From: Cavia porcellus
Lineage: Eukaryota; Chordata; Mammalia; Rodentia; Caviidae
Direction: 5' to 3'
Assembly (NCBI RefSeq): GCF_034190915.1
Contig: NW_026947485.1
Location: 29,277,519 to 29,341,518, forward strand
Length of the DNA stretch: 64,000 nt
The notes below the pieces were generated by a model. The model was given only the letters and a program-made list of their open reading frames with translations. It was not told the origin of the DNA and ran no database searches. The translations under genes were made by a program, and so were the position numbers. Below, piece after piece: positions 22,245 through 34,075 of this stretch (position 1 is its first letter; each line of letters starts with the position of its first letter).

Positions 22245-22660
22245 ATGCAAATTAAAGCAATGCTAAGATTCCATCTCACTCAAGAAAGAATGACTAGTGT
22301 CAATAAATCAACTAATAACAAATGCTGGCAGGGCTGTGGGGGAAAAGAAACCCTTCTCTACTGTTGGTCAGAGTGTACACTGTACAATTACTGTGGAAAT
22401 CATTGTAGAGGTTCCTCAAAAAACTAAGGCTAGAGCTCTCATTTGACCCAGCTATTGTCCTTCTTGGTAACTTCCCAAAAGAATTAAAAGCATCATAATA
22501 CAGCAATATAGGAACATATATGTGTTTATATCAGCACAGTTTATAATAGCGAAATTTTAGAAACAACTCAAATGCCCACCAATCAATGAATGCATTAAAA
22601 AGAAGTGGTTTTTTATACAATGGAGTACTACTCAGCCATAAAGAAGGATAAACTTGAGAT
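22245..22660 (+). pseudogene. L1 ORF2 C-terminal remnant
   Basis: The plus-strand frame contains MQIKAMLRFHLTQERMTS, NKCWQGCGGKETLLYCWSEC and, further on, a 'QWSTTQP'-like C-terminal segment, in the order seen at the cysteine-rich C-terminus of L1 ORF2p. Stops interrupt it. It belongs to the uninverted half of the twin-primed L1. Confidence 0.7.
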
Positions 22661-22942
22661 ATTTATTCCTAAATAGGTGGACACTGAGACCATACTCTTA
22701 AGTGAAATACATAGGACACATATGTGTAAATATCATCTTGCTTCTCTAGTGGGAGAAATCGAAAGTTTAAGGAAGAACCAAAATGTATGATAGATATTGT
22801 GAAATAAGAAGCAATTATTCAAAGGGAAAGGGGGAGGGGGTAGAAAGAAAATTTAGGAAGTAGCAGGATGAGAGATTCTTTACAGTGACCTAAAGTCTTC
22901 AAGGACTACCCAGTTATTCTGGTAGACTCAAAACACAATGGA

Positions 22943-23037
22943 GGGGCAGGGGATTTAGCTCAGTGGCATAAGTGCTTGCCTAGCAAGCATGAGGTTGTTT
23001 GATCCCTGGTACAAAAACAAACCAACAAAAAAGAAAA
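22943..23037 (+). mobile_element. ID-like tRNA SINE
   Basis: It has GGGGATTTAGCTCAGTGGCA, a shortened B box (GTTTGATCCCTGG) and a CAAAC/A-rich tail. It lies at the 3' edge of the twin-primed L1. Confidence 0.8.
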
Positions 23038-23242
23038 AACCAAAATCAACCATAATGGAATCTCTTAAATATCTTTAAAATCATTAAGTAAAACCATAAT
23101 AGCAGCAAATGTCTTTTGAATATACAGCCTATTTTTCATTTCTGCTTTTGGCATTACTGGCAACACCACTGAATGCATTGAAAACTGTGACTATTGATCC
23201 TGAAAAATGGTTTATGCTTTTTAAAAAAAATTTTTTTTACTG

Positions 23243-23290
23243 TGGGGGAGGCAAGCAAGCAGTTGTGAGTTCGATCCCCAGTACCAAAAA
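23243..23290 (+). mobile_element. 5'-truncated ID-like SINE
   Basis: Only the second half is present: GCAAGCAAGCAG, GAGTTCGATCCCCAGTACC and an A-run. The A box is absent. Confidence 0.6.
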
Positions 23291-23619
23291 ACAATTCAAA
23301 TCTAATAAAATTATGAATTGTACAAGAATTCTTGATACAAGAATTCAAAACAACATAGTAGGAAATTAACAGTAGTTACCACGTTCCTTTTTTGGGTGTT
23401 CTCCTCCTCTATTTCTTTCATAATATCTACTGTGCTTTTTAGATCCCACTAACTCCTTCAGTTTTTTATGCTAGGGAGATACCAGTGTTTACTTGTAAGA
23501 GTCCAAACCGTTTCACCCATGAGCATGATCTCCAGTTACATCCGTTTGCCTACAATAGCCTCGACATTATTCTACTTTATAGCTGGGTAGCTCCCCGTTG
23601 TATGAAAATACCAAATCTT

Positions 23620-23713
23620 GGGCTGGGGATTTAGCTCAACAGCAAAACTCTGCCTGGCAAGCATGAGGTCATGAGTTTGATCCCTGGTACAAACAAACAA
23701 ACAAACAAAAATC
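23620..23713 (+). mobile_element. ID-like tRNA SINE inside HAL1-like copy 3
   Basis: It has GGGCTGGGGATTTAGCTCAA, GAGTTTGATCCCTGGTAC and a (CAAA)n tail. The flanks are ACCAAATCTT and ACCATATCTT. Confidence 0.8.
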
Positions 23714-24013
23714 CCCAACCATATCTTTCTTATTCATTCTGCAGTTGATGGGCAAGTTGGTCTTCCTTTTTTCTGGTCTCCTGTCACATGGAACAATTGT
23801 TTTCTCTCCTTTGATTTTTAGTCTATAAATTTCCTTTTGAGTTAAATGTGTTTCATGTATAAAATATACTGATGGGTCTTCTTTCTTGATCCACTCTCCC
23901 TGTACTTCTTTTTATTGCTGAACTGAGGTCATCTACATTAATGGTTAAAACCAACATACATTTGTTCATTTCTGTCCTGCTATCCTGCTGTTGGCCCTCC
24001 ACTTTTCTTTCAT

Positions 24014-25071
24014 TCAGTTGCTTGTCTTGTTTGGTGATCCTTCTCTACTGCTGTTCCTGGAACCATCATTATCTTTATCTCTCTCTAGAATATTCTTCAG
24101 CATTCTCTGTAATGTTGGTTTGGTGGTCATGAATTCCTTCAGTTGCTCTTTATCATGGAAGTATCTTATTTTTCCATCAGTTTTGAAGGAGAGTCTTGCA
24201 GGGTACATCCAACTGGGTTGGAAGTCATTTTCCTTTAGGGTTTGAAACACTGCACTCCAAACTCTTTTTGACTTGATGGTTTGTGTTGACAAGTCTGCTG
24301 GGATCTGATTGGTTTTCCTTTAGAGGTGATCTGTTTCTTTTCTCTTAACAACTTTTAATATTCTGTTCTTGTGCTGAATTTCTGGGACCTTGATTATTAT
24401 ATGTCTGGATGTAGATTTACTTTGGTTATGGCTAGTTGGACTTCTATATGCCTCACTTGTCTGTGCGCCAGATCCTTTTCTCATGTTTGAGAAGTTTTCT
24501 TCCATTACTTCTGTCAATAGTCTTTTTATTTCACTTGTGTTGACCCCTGCTTATTTGCTGATTTCTATCATTCTTATATTATTTTTCTTTGTGTCTTCTT
24601 ACAGCCATTAAATTGTTATTTCCTGGTTTCTTGTTATTTTTAAGAGATCTTCCTTTTCATCGCTACTTGTGATCCTGTCTTCAAGGTCTGAAAGTCTACC
24701 TTCAGTCTCTTTCAAGCAATTTTGCCAGCTTTCAATTGACTTTTTAATTTCCTGGTTATCTCTTTGAATCTGCTCCATGCATTGTAAATCCTTCTTATAT
24801 TGTTCATTCAAGGTTTCCATCATTTTCCTATCCTCCTCATTTTTATCTATGTCTTCTTTAGATATACTTTCATTATATTTGTGATTTCTTCCTTTACATG
24901 AGACATTGTTTCTGACCTGATTACTTTCACAGTCTCATGAAATTTTTTTTTTACTTCAGTTGCTATCCTCTCAGAGATTTCAGGTGTATGACTTCCATTT
25001 TCTCCCATGACTATATCTTCCAGACTTGTTTTGTGTGAGCTGGAGGCCTGAGATTGCCTTCCTCCCAGCAA
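24014..25071 (-). pseudogene. Broken L1-type ORF1 of HAL1-like copy 3
   Basis: Consecutive minus-strand pieces align in order with the intact ORF1: 24847-25071 (head, with a conserved HTPEISERIATEVKK-like helix), 24608-24823 (coiled coil, LQCMEQIQRDNQEIKKSIE), 24320-24517 (RRM, EAYRSPTSHNQSKS, RHIIIKVPEI, NRILKVV) and 24014-24292 (C-terminal domain, STQTIKSKRVW, YPARLSFK, KPTLQRMLKNI). Stops and frameshifts separate them. No ORF2 is downstream. Confidence 0.7.
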
Positions 25072-25564
25072 GCCAGTTGTAGGGTCCCAGGCAATTCCTA
25101 CATTGGCTGACCCTCCACAGTATAAGGGAATGGGACAGGCACCTGGGTTTCCCCAAACCTGGGTTCCCAGGGAGGTAGCAGGGCATGAGGCAGGCTTCTC
25201 CAGACCTGTGCAGTTACACTGAGGATGCAGTTACACCCCAATGGCCAGGGGTACATAGTGGTGGGGCTGCTGCTTCTCTCAGCCTGCATGTCTATACTGG
25301 GACTCCTCTGATGGCAGCAAGCACACAGAGGTGTATTTGTCTGATTCTCCCACTGGCTGCCCAAAGGGAGCAAGGATCTCCAATGGCGGCCTGCAGGCAC
25401 ATGGAATCTACCTGGCTGAGTCTTCCTGCCCATGCTGGCTGCCTGCAGGAAGCCTTCCAATGGCCAGTTTATACTATTCATGTTCATCATCTCTGTCAGA
25501 CTCTAAATACTCAGATGAAACAGTATCAAAAAGTTCATGCCTCTTTGCTAGCATGTAACATAGT

Positions 25565-28490
25565 TTTGACCCAAAGAGAAAGAACAGTTCAGAGTCTAGC
25601 AACTATGAGTTAAGTCTCTGGAACACTGTAATTTAAAAAGATTTGTTTATTGGACTGTTACCCTTCAAGATCATCCTAGTACAGAAATCACCTAAGAAAA
25701 TTTTAGGAATGTTCTGAGAGGAGAAAATAAAAAAAAAAATCTGCTGAATTTATGGTACAGCTGTGGCACAGGTTGTAAATTCAGGAAAATGTAATTTAAT
25801 TTGAGGGCTACTCTGATCAGTCATGAAGTCCTGGGCATATTTTTTTTTTTTACCTTTTCTGAACTCAACCTCCATGTCTGTAAACTAGCTGCAGTAATAT
25901 CCAACAATACTATTTTGAAAACTATAAAATAACCTTATACACAAAACGTTGACAAATTTAAAAATTCCTAGTAAACATTTATTGAATATGAATTTTAGAG
26001 AAGGCTCCAGGCCTTCTGAATTGAACTGATACAGAATCCTTGGACCCATTTAAAAAACTAACATATCTGTCTACTTTTTCCTCTTCTAGCATGTAAAATC
26101 CTCAGCACCCTCAATAAAAAACCTCAGTCAATTCTAGCTAAAACAAGACACTTGGGAGCTGAGTTAGAGTTAATCTTACTCAGATTATTATATAAAGGCG
26201 AAGTTGGAAAACGTGATACATATTCATTAGATAGTCTTGAGGTAGGGAATTAAGGTTTTATTCTGTAGACAAGGAGGAAATGGTTGCTATGTCTAAACTA
26301 AGGAATGAGAGTTTAAGAGAAATTATTTGAGTAGCAATGCATAAAATGATTTATTCTTGCTCAAAGAGTGAAATAAGGATGATCAGTGAGACGGCAATTA
26401 ACTATTATAGACCAGAAACAGCAGACATTCAAGTAATTGTCGTAGTATTGATGCATCTGATAAATAGTGGGGGGAAAAACATTCTTACTACTTATAAACT
26501 GTTCATGGTAAAGCAGCAAACAGCTTACCTTTCAGATGAGAGAATGTTTATCATATATTAACCTCAGTAACCACTGTGCAAAATAATTCCTTGAAGTAGT
26601 TAGGTTGCCTTTTTTTACATACCATTCTCAATAGCATGGATACAAAGATGCGCCTTGTTTTAAAACAGACAGGTGATGTTTACTTATTTATTCAAATCCA
26701 AATGCTTCAGTTTTGAGGGGAAGGAAGAAAAATTATTTTGAAGCAAGATGTGAATTTAAAAGTTAAATGAAACAAACCAAAATTTGGTTTCAGCTTTTAG
26801 TTTACAAACATATTTTGTTTAAACATGATTAAATTAGGAAATGTGCATTAACACTGACTATTGTAGGACATGTCTGCACGAGTGCGGACGGCATGCTCAT
26901 TGCAGGAAACTGTGGCATTTTGGTTAGGCAGAGGAGAAAAAATTATCTCGCTATTTGTGTTCCACTTATGAATGGAAAGTTATCCTCCCAAATACTGCCA
27001 TGGTTTTCAGCAAGCAAGACTATTTAGATTTGCCATCTCAGAGGCAATTAAAAAATAATGGGTGGACATTACGGGTTTGTGTCCTTGTTTACTTCTTTCA
27101 TTTTACTTTTTGCTGCCCAAAGAAAATTACAAACCATTATGTTTAACTGTGCCATCATTACAGATTTATGAGACAAATAAATTACTCCTTTGAGGGACTT
27201 CAGGATGCAGAAGCCTGAAAGAGATGCTTTCCTCAAAACACAATTCCATTTTTCACTCCCCAAACGGATCATTCAAAATCCTTCTCCTTTGGAAACACTA
27301 ATCGCAACACAGAGAAAACAAAATCTTAAGTTTCAGTGGACTAACCACTACTATATTCAGTTATTCAAGCAAATTTATAATTGTAGTCAATACCCATCTT
27401 CAGGACAAGGTAAATTATGGAAATGTTGTTTCCCCAGTGATAAATGAGAATAAAAACTCATGAGGAGTTAACCATGCTTCCCAATGCATGACAGTTTTAA
27501 TTCCGCTAGATCTTGAATATGGCAAATAATTGCTGAGAAGAATTAAACTCATCAATAAGACCCAAAGAAACATAACTCAATGAAATATTGACTCATTATT
27601 ATGCCAAATACATATTATTAGTAAATCTCTATGCAGTCTTGATTAGGTATCATAATTAGAAAACCAGAAATTTGTTGAGACAATCAACTTAGCTACTAAG
27701 GAAGCCAGTTCCCCTCAGTACTTGAATAGAGAAGATCAGATAAACTGAAGTGAAAACGATTGTAGTAGATCACAACGATTATAGTATATACAGATTGTTG
27801 TATATGTCCTTCTGTACACTGTGACTTTGTATCATGTAGATGAGCCTGGCATAACCTCCTGGTGATGATAGGCACACAGCTGTCACTGCACCAGATGGAG
27901 CAGAGTCATCCTAGACAACCTAGCCCCAGTCAACTCACAAAACCATGAGAAATAATAGATGTCATAATCCACAAAGTTTTCAACAATTCACTTTGTAGCA
28001 AAGGCTGAGAGCAAATGGACCAGAGTGCTGATGTAATAGCAACATAAAATATTTAGCACTAATCTTTGAGACAAAGTGATAGAGACTGGAAAAATATCAG
28101 GAAAACTGTTCACCAAAATTGAGAAAATGGTGAATAAACTATCAGGCAATAGGAAATTGGTGAGGAAACTACTGTAGAACTCTGGGAAAATGGCAACATG
28201 TAAGACATAGTAGTAACACAATGACAAAACTATGACAATGTGAAAGACGGAAAATTTACCTGGTGAACTTATAACAAATAAGGAGATCCCCAGGCTACAC
28301 ATTAGAAAGGTAGACTCCTAATTCTACCAGGAAGGGAGAAGTGAGAGAGGGAGGGAGGCAGGGAAAAAGAGAGGGAGAAGGAGTGCTTAAAAAGAAAACC
28401 ACGCAGCTTTTTTGCAGAATTCATAGCCAACACAAAGGAGTCACAACTTGAGGTGAAAAAACAAAACATATTTCTGACTTTGTAGCCATT
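25565..28490. other. Unique AT-rich DNA, nothing firm
   Basis: A possible old repeat lies near 27835-27955 ('acctcctggtgatgataggcacacagctgtcac'), but I cannot name it. Frames at 26955-27447 and 27988-28302 have no protein motifs. Confidence 0.5.
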
Positions 28491-28501
28491 AGACAATTCT
28501 T

Positions 28502-28556
28502 TTCTTTTTTATCCCTGTACTGGAACTTGAACTCAGGACCTCATACGTGCCAGGGC
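28502..28556 (-). mobile_element. 5'-truncated ID-like SINE
   Basis: The tail and B-box half are present in reverse ('ctgtactggaacttgaactcaggacc'); the A-box half is missing. An 11-bp duplication AGACAATTCTT lies at 28491-28501 and 28557-28567, so truncation happened at insertion. Confidence 0.7.
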
Positions 28557-28647
28557 AGACAATTCTTAGATTCACACCAAAGATGTGGTTGGAAGACCTT
28601 TTATTAAGCCACTAAACAAGCTTGTGTCACAGCACCTGAACTCCCCG

Positions 28648-28746
28648 AAGGAGAAAGTCACTAAGTTGCCCGGGGTTGGGCTCTAACTTGCCCTCCTTCT
28701 CCTCAGCCTCCTTAGTGCTGGGCGGCAGGTGCTACCACCCTGCAGC
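28648..28746 (-). mobile_element. B1-like SINE, diverged
   Basis: 'cactaagttgcccggg', 'ttctcctcagcctccttagtgctggg' and 'caggtgctaccaccctgc' fit a decayed 7SL monomer in reverse. Confidence 0.65.
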
Positions 28747-28749
28747 TAC

Positions 28750-31700
28750 ACTAAGTTTTTAAAAAAGCTGGCCTGATAAAATCCATACCAGTTTGGACTA
28801 AAACTGAGTGAGTTCAAAATGAAAGGATTTCCTCGGGCCCTCCATTTACTACATGCAGGAAGTTGGCTAAGAACGCCACCCAGTTACAAACATCGGTTAT
28901 TTTGTACTGAAAAAGAAGAGTGCGTAAGGAATGGTGGCAAGAGCCCAAAAGGCAGTAAATTCTTTTTCTCCAGGAAGAACCGCAGAAGACAATAGGCCAT
29001 GGTGTCAAAACTGAGGCTTACTTAGGAAACTATTTCTTGTGTAGACAAAATTTAGCAACATGTGCTTGGCTGGACTTCAGAATTATTATGCACCGTAAGT
29101 GCTACTCCCACTACTGCTTCTTTAAATAGGAACATTTATTGTGCTTACCCAGCCCTTGTCTCGTTTTTTCATGTAGAGATGGGACGTTGAGCTTCAAGAG
29201 GAACTGTACGGGGGAAGCTGCGCACAGGCAGGCTCATCCACGTCTGGGCTACTTGCATAGCTCAGACCTGAGACTTAGATCCCGGCAGATTAAAAAACAG
29301 AATTTTCTAAAAGCAGAGAATTTTGTTTGGCTGATTGTTATATTCCAACACCAAGGACAATAATGGCTCATGGTAGGCCCTCAGTAAGTATTCACTGAAG
29401 TAGTGAATAATTTTGTTTCATTACTTCACTGTTCTTTTGTGTTGTATTAGCAGTCATTATGGTTTTCATGGTCAAAAAAACATAAAACAAAATAAACAAC
29501 AACAAAAAGTGACCTAAATGTAGTATCCCTGTTCACAGTAGATGTCAGTACTTCCAAAAAGAAGTAAAGCCTCAGTGTAAATCTGGCAACTTTCTCAGAG
29601 AATCATAAAAGATAAAAGAACTCCTTCAAAGCTCTTATCAGCTTGTGCTCTGAGGCATGAGATTCTATTACCTTTATCTTAATGTTCATAACTACATTAT
29701 TCTGTCTGGTCATAAAATTATCTAGCCCTTTCTAATTCATCTGTTGACTAAATGTATGATTTCCAGTGGTAAATTCCACAGTTTAGCTATACATATATTA
29801 GGAGAAGAACTATTTCCCTTATTTTTCACTCTAAAGTTATATCAACTATTAATTTTGCAGAATGAGTGATCCTTGACTTAATAGTTGGAAGACATAAAAT
29901 TAAGCAAATTGAGCCTGCAATAAGGATGTCATTTTAACACTTTTGAATGTGAATATTCCATTTATCATGTGACTATGTGGCTGTGTTAGAAGAGTACGAA
30001 TAGCTAATTATTGTTTCTTTTAGATTTGTTGTCTTTGCAGAAAGATAGTAAAGAAATTTTAAGATAGTGAAAAGGGGCGAGGGAAAACAAGAAATATGTA
30101 AGACAACTGGCACTGAGGGAGAATTATTTTACTTGGATTCTTTAAAATCACTACAGTCTAACATGATAACGAAACTGATTCAATTAGTTTTAGAGCTGCA
30201 GTTTTCCTGGCAAATCATAACAAGCATTTGACTACTTCTATCCCTCAGGTTAGAGGCAAATGAAAGAAGGATTTGCTCTTGACAGAATCTTATTCTTAAG
30301 GCTAAGATTGTCTTTAGAACCATTAACAAAGTGTTTTCTAATACTGAACGAGATTTGGAGGTATGTGTCATTTTTTACGAGCTGTAGTCCATTTCATTGA
30401 AATGTGTAAGGTCAGCTAATAAGGGACAATTTTCTGCCTACTGCATGATTAATCAGCTTGGGAGCCTCAATAGGATTAAGCCTTGGAATAAACAGGGATT
30501 ATTTATTTATTTATTTATTTAGCTTTGATGATTTAGAATAGCTTTACTCACTGCACTAATCACAATTTTTTGGTATAAGATTTTCCATTATTTAGACTCA
30601 ATGAATTCTTTTAGTGATGATACACAAGCCAAATACAGTTCCAGTAATAGTGGGACATCAGAAAGTGAAACAATGAAGGATTTTGCCACCTGAGATCTTC
30701 AGGGACTAAACAGCATACACACTGGTAAGGGAAACAACTGATACAGCAAATTAAAATATATTGTGAATCAATCTTACATATGTTGCCACACATGCATTAG
30801 AAAAATAAACTGGAAAGGATTTTGCAATCATATGATACAATCAGAACATTTTATAGAAAAGGAAAGAAAAAACCTAAGAAGATAAGTGATATGGTCAAGA
30901 TAACAGAGCTTCTCAGTGGAAGGAGAAAGACGGGTAAACAGTCCCGACACATTTAATGGTCATCCATCCTGCCTAGGTCAAAACATCTTGGAAAGGAGAA
31001 CCCTCTGACATCTGGCCAAAGTCTGGTCACTTTAAAATTTCATTTTGGGTTTTTTTTTTCTTTGCTCAGGCCCTACAAAATCTCTTTCTCTCTCTTTTAC
31101 CTTGGGCATGACCAGTGGGAAAAGTACCTTATAAATATATAAGGAAAATGTTACAATGTGCTTCTTTCTCCTTGATAACCCTGCTGAAAGATGAATACAG
31201 TAACTAAAGTCTTTTCAGTAGTTCAGCCTACAAGACAATATGACAATACTCATGAGTAGTTGATCTAATATATTCTAAAGATTATTTTCTGAAACATATG
31301 ATTTCAGTTTTCTTTGTATTATGATACAATTATATCTTCAGGTCACATATTATGGGTCTGGCCAGAGGCATGCAATCATGCCATTGTTGTTTCTACTTCT
31401 CCTAATTCTTTATTCTTTAGAGATATTTTTATGCTCTGTGTGTCATTCCATCACATGGAGTATGTTGTAATGAGTATATTTATGAGTTTAGCCATTGGGA
31501 GTGGGAACTGATGTATCATGTGGCCTTGTACTTTATGTATAGCTGAATTATAACACAGATCTTAACAGCCAAGAAGTCTGTGAATAGAAAAAAAGAAAAA
31601 GAATTTCAAAACATAAACCATGTTCTTGGCACTAGCCTCGAATACTGGACATTCATAACCCACAAATGCTCAGACTATAAATTTGCAAGTTGCATTAATA

Positions 31701-32375
31701 TGGCAGTAAAAGTCACTCTTCTGAAAACTGCACTTGTAAAATATTTATAAATTCACATGGTTGTTCCTGGCAAATAACTACATCTGTCAGCTTTCTCTTT
31801 TTACTCTCAATGCAGAAGGGTTGTGTCTTTTGTAATTCGCAATATGTTCATGAAAAATTATTTTTGGAAAAGTCAAGATAAAAGATTCTTTGTTCCAGGG
31901 GGAAATATATTTGCTCCTCCAATGCTCTGCTGTTACTATTTAATCTACTGAGATCTTTTCTCATCAAGGCTTTTTCTCTGAACAAGTTTACATCTTATTG
32001 GACTTACTTAGTTTCTAAATTAGCATAACAAGTCTTGTGGAGTTGTCTTTTAAAATGTCATAATAATTTGTACAACACAGTGAAGTTTTTCAATCCATAT
32101 ACCAATATCACATGGTAAAGGGATTTTCTTATAAAAATTATTATCCTCATATAGTATTCAGGGAACTTTTCTTACAGGGAACCCTCAGGATAGTTCTTTT
32201 CCTAAGATAAAAAAAATAAAAAGATGCCAGATTATATTTATATTTTCATATAGATGTGTGTCACCTACAGTTATTTTTAGTCCATTAGTTCAGGAACAGA
32301 GAAAGCCATCCAAAATCAGACCTAATAATAGACTATTTGACAACAAAATGTGCCATTGTATATATCTTTATGACA
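28750..32375. other. Unique AT-rich DNA with one MIR relic
   Basis: Only the MIR at 30838 and a (TTTA)n stretch at 30499-30522 stand out. Confidence 0.5.
30838..30937 (-). mobile_element. MIR relic
   Basis: 'cattttatagaaaaggaaag', 'gataagtgatatggtcaagataacagagcttctcagtgg' is the MIR core in reverse. Confidence 0.5.
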
Positions 32376-32381
32376 CTGTGG

Positions 32382-32399
32382 GAGAGAGAGAGAGAGAGA

Positions 32400-32465
<66 letters not shown>

Positions 32466-32468
32466 TGT
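32382..32468. repeat. Compound (GA)n(TG)n microsatellite
   Basis: A GA array with two AAAG interruptions (32382-32438) passes directly into a TG array (32439-32468), at the tail of an old SINE. The long charged frames over it are repeat artefacts. Confidence 0.95.
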
Positions 32469-32533
32469 GGATGGAACCCAGTACCTCACACATGCCAGGC
32501 AAGTACTCTATCACTAAGCTACTCTCCCAACCT
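32469..32533 (-). mobile_element. Old tRNA-derived SINE next to a dinucleotide array
   Basis: 'GATGGAACCCAGTACC...CACTAAGCTACTCTCCCAACC' is the reverse of an ID-type tRNA part. Its A-rich tail position is now the (GA)n(TG)n array. Confidence 0.6.
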
Positions 32534-33145
32534 TAAGAGGTATATATTTTTATTGTCTTGGAGGGTTGTATTTATCTATATATTTTATCAGTATTCAGCA
32601 TTTCCCCCTCCCTTTTTACAAAGAAGATTTAGGTTATTTATAACTTAAATATAATTGTTAGAATAGTTATGGAAGACATCAAAGATCTAAAACACCATAT
32701 AGAAATGTAAACTTTAACTTTTTCTGAGTAATGAGCCCTTTTTAAAATCTAATGAAAACTTGAGCTCTTTCCCCTAAAAGGTTCAGTGAGTACATTCAGA
32801 AACACACATATATAAATGCATTCTTTTGGACACAAACTCAAGCATTCACCAATTCCACTCCACAGACCACCACAAAAGATGAGGGGAGGATGTGTATCAG
32901 GAAACTAGAATAAAATTAGCCATATCATTAAGCATGAAGCATAGCCTTAATCTTTGTAACCAAAGCAGGAAGAGGAGTTCAATGGATTGTGTAGATCCCA
33001 CTGTTTAACAAAGAAACAGATTTTTAAGAGACACGTTTTAGGAGGAACTTGTCAAGTAGATGGATCTATGATTAATTATTAGATATTCAATCAACAACAT
33101 CATTAGCAATGGTTTTGCAAAGGCCAAAAGTGTTTTTCTTTTCTT

Positions 33146-33229
33146 TCCCTCTTTTTTGGTATCTGACATTAAACTCACAACCTCACACTTTCCAAACAAG
33201 CATTTATACCGCTAAGCTAAATCCCCAGT
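33146..33229 (-). mobile_element. ID-like tRNA SINE, older
   Basis: GGTATCTGACATTAAACTCA to GCTAAGCTAAATCCCCAGTC, flanked by similar AAAA(G/C)TGTTTTTC words at about 33127 and 33233. Confidence 0.75.
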
Positions 33230-33982
33230 CCTAAAACTGTTTTTCATATGATTGTTTGTGCATTTTCCCCTTAATAAACCTGGAAAGTGTTCTTATCAAA
33301 TAGTAATTTTATGAGTATTTATATCAACCAAGCCTAGATAATCTGGCTTCTGTATCTGACTTGATGTAATAAGAAATAGTTTCCCTCTAGGGAAAGCTCC
33401 CGTATTCATAAGGCACAATACCTACAGAAGTCTTCCGCTACATTACAGCTAAGAAGCTGCAGCACCAGCAGGGCTGCTCCGGGGCCTCGGACAGGCTGAC
33501 TGACCCATACACCTGGTGAGCCCACATGTCAAGAAGGTAATTCTGAGCAAGGCACTGAGTTTAAGAGGCAAAACTAGAAACTATAAATGGGGAAGAGTGA
33601 CCCTGAAGTCTTGCACTACCTGATTTCCGTACACTGTGGATTGACTCTTGTTCATCCGCAAAACCCTTCCAGTTAGACATGTCACATTGGAAACATTAAT
33701 GGATGGAAACATTAATTCCATATGAAGCAACTCATCATTAAGGAACAGAGAACTGGTTAGTGGAATCCAAAGCTAGAGAAGAAAGATTAATTGTATAGTA
33801 AGCATATCTTTAGAAAGAAACAGACTGCCTGATTATGTTGAACCACCAAGTACTTAGTATTCTGATGATTATAACCTAAATCATATAGTGTACACTTTTT
33901 TCAAATAAGTTGTCATGTAAGCTTTCCTAAAGCATTATAGAATGTTGTCTCACCAAAGTTTCTTCTTAAGATACTTAAAACA

Positions 33983-34075
33983 GGGGCTGGGGATTTAACT
34001 CAGTGGCATAAGTGCCTGCCTTGCAAGTGCATGGTTATGAGTTCGAACCCCAGTACCAAAAAGATAAAACAGAAA
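33983..34075 (+). mobile_element. ID-like tRNA SINE, well preserved
   Basis: GGGGCTGGGGATTTAACTCA, GCCTTGCAAGTGCATGG, GAGTTCGAACCCCAGTACC and a tail AAAAAGATAAAACAGAAAAA. Both pol III boxes are readable. Confidence 0.85.

Larger units (their letters stand above)
20573..22940 (+). mobile_element. L1 fragment with 5' inversion (twin priming)
   Basis: The left part (about 20573-22112) is the reverse complement of L1 ORF2 from the start of the RT domain to the C-terminal region. The right part (about 22115-22940) is L1 in plus orientation, from the C-terminal ORF2 segment to the 3' UTR. The inverted part ends at the 'ISRTYKE'-like region and the plus part resumes just beyond it ([14 protein letters not shown], then the GCGGKETLLYCWSEC and 'MEYYSAIKK'-like segments). 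This is the expected structure for an insertion made by two priming events at one target. The element is 5'-truncated inside ORF2. Many stops are present. Boundaries are approximate and I did not find a clear target-site duplication. Confidence 0.75.
23285..25560 (-). mobile_element. HAL1-like element, decayed copy 3
   Basis: On the minus strand this copy runs from a GC-richer 5' UTR (about 25075-25560), through a badly broken ORF1 (25071 to about 24014), to the 3' spacer (about 24010-23400, with the GATCCCACTAACTCC block) and a single tandem unit at about 23300-23400. The rest of the 3' region is absent. An ID-like SINE splits the spacer at 23620-23711. It is the most diverged of the three long copies. 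Confidence 0.6.

Noticed and set aside
25098..25613. 130- and 142-codon frames
   Set aside because: They overlap on opposite strands in the 5' UTR of HAL1-like copy 3; no motif and no splice support.
32258..32648. Frames rich in RE/ER and VC repeats
   Set aside because: Produced by the (GA)n(TG)n array.
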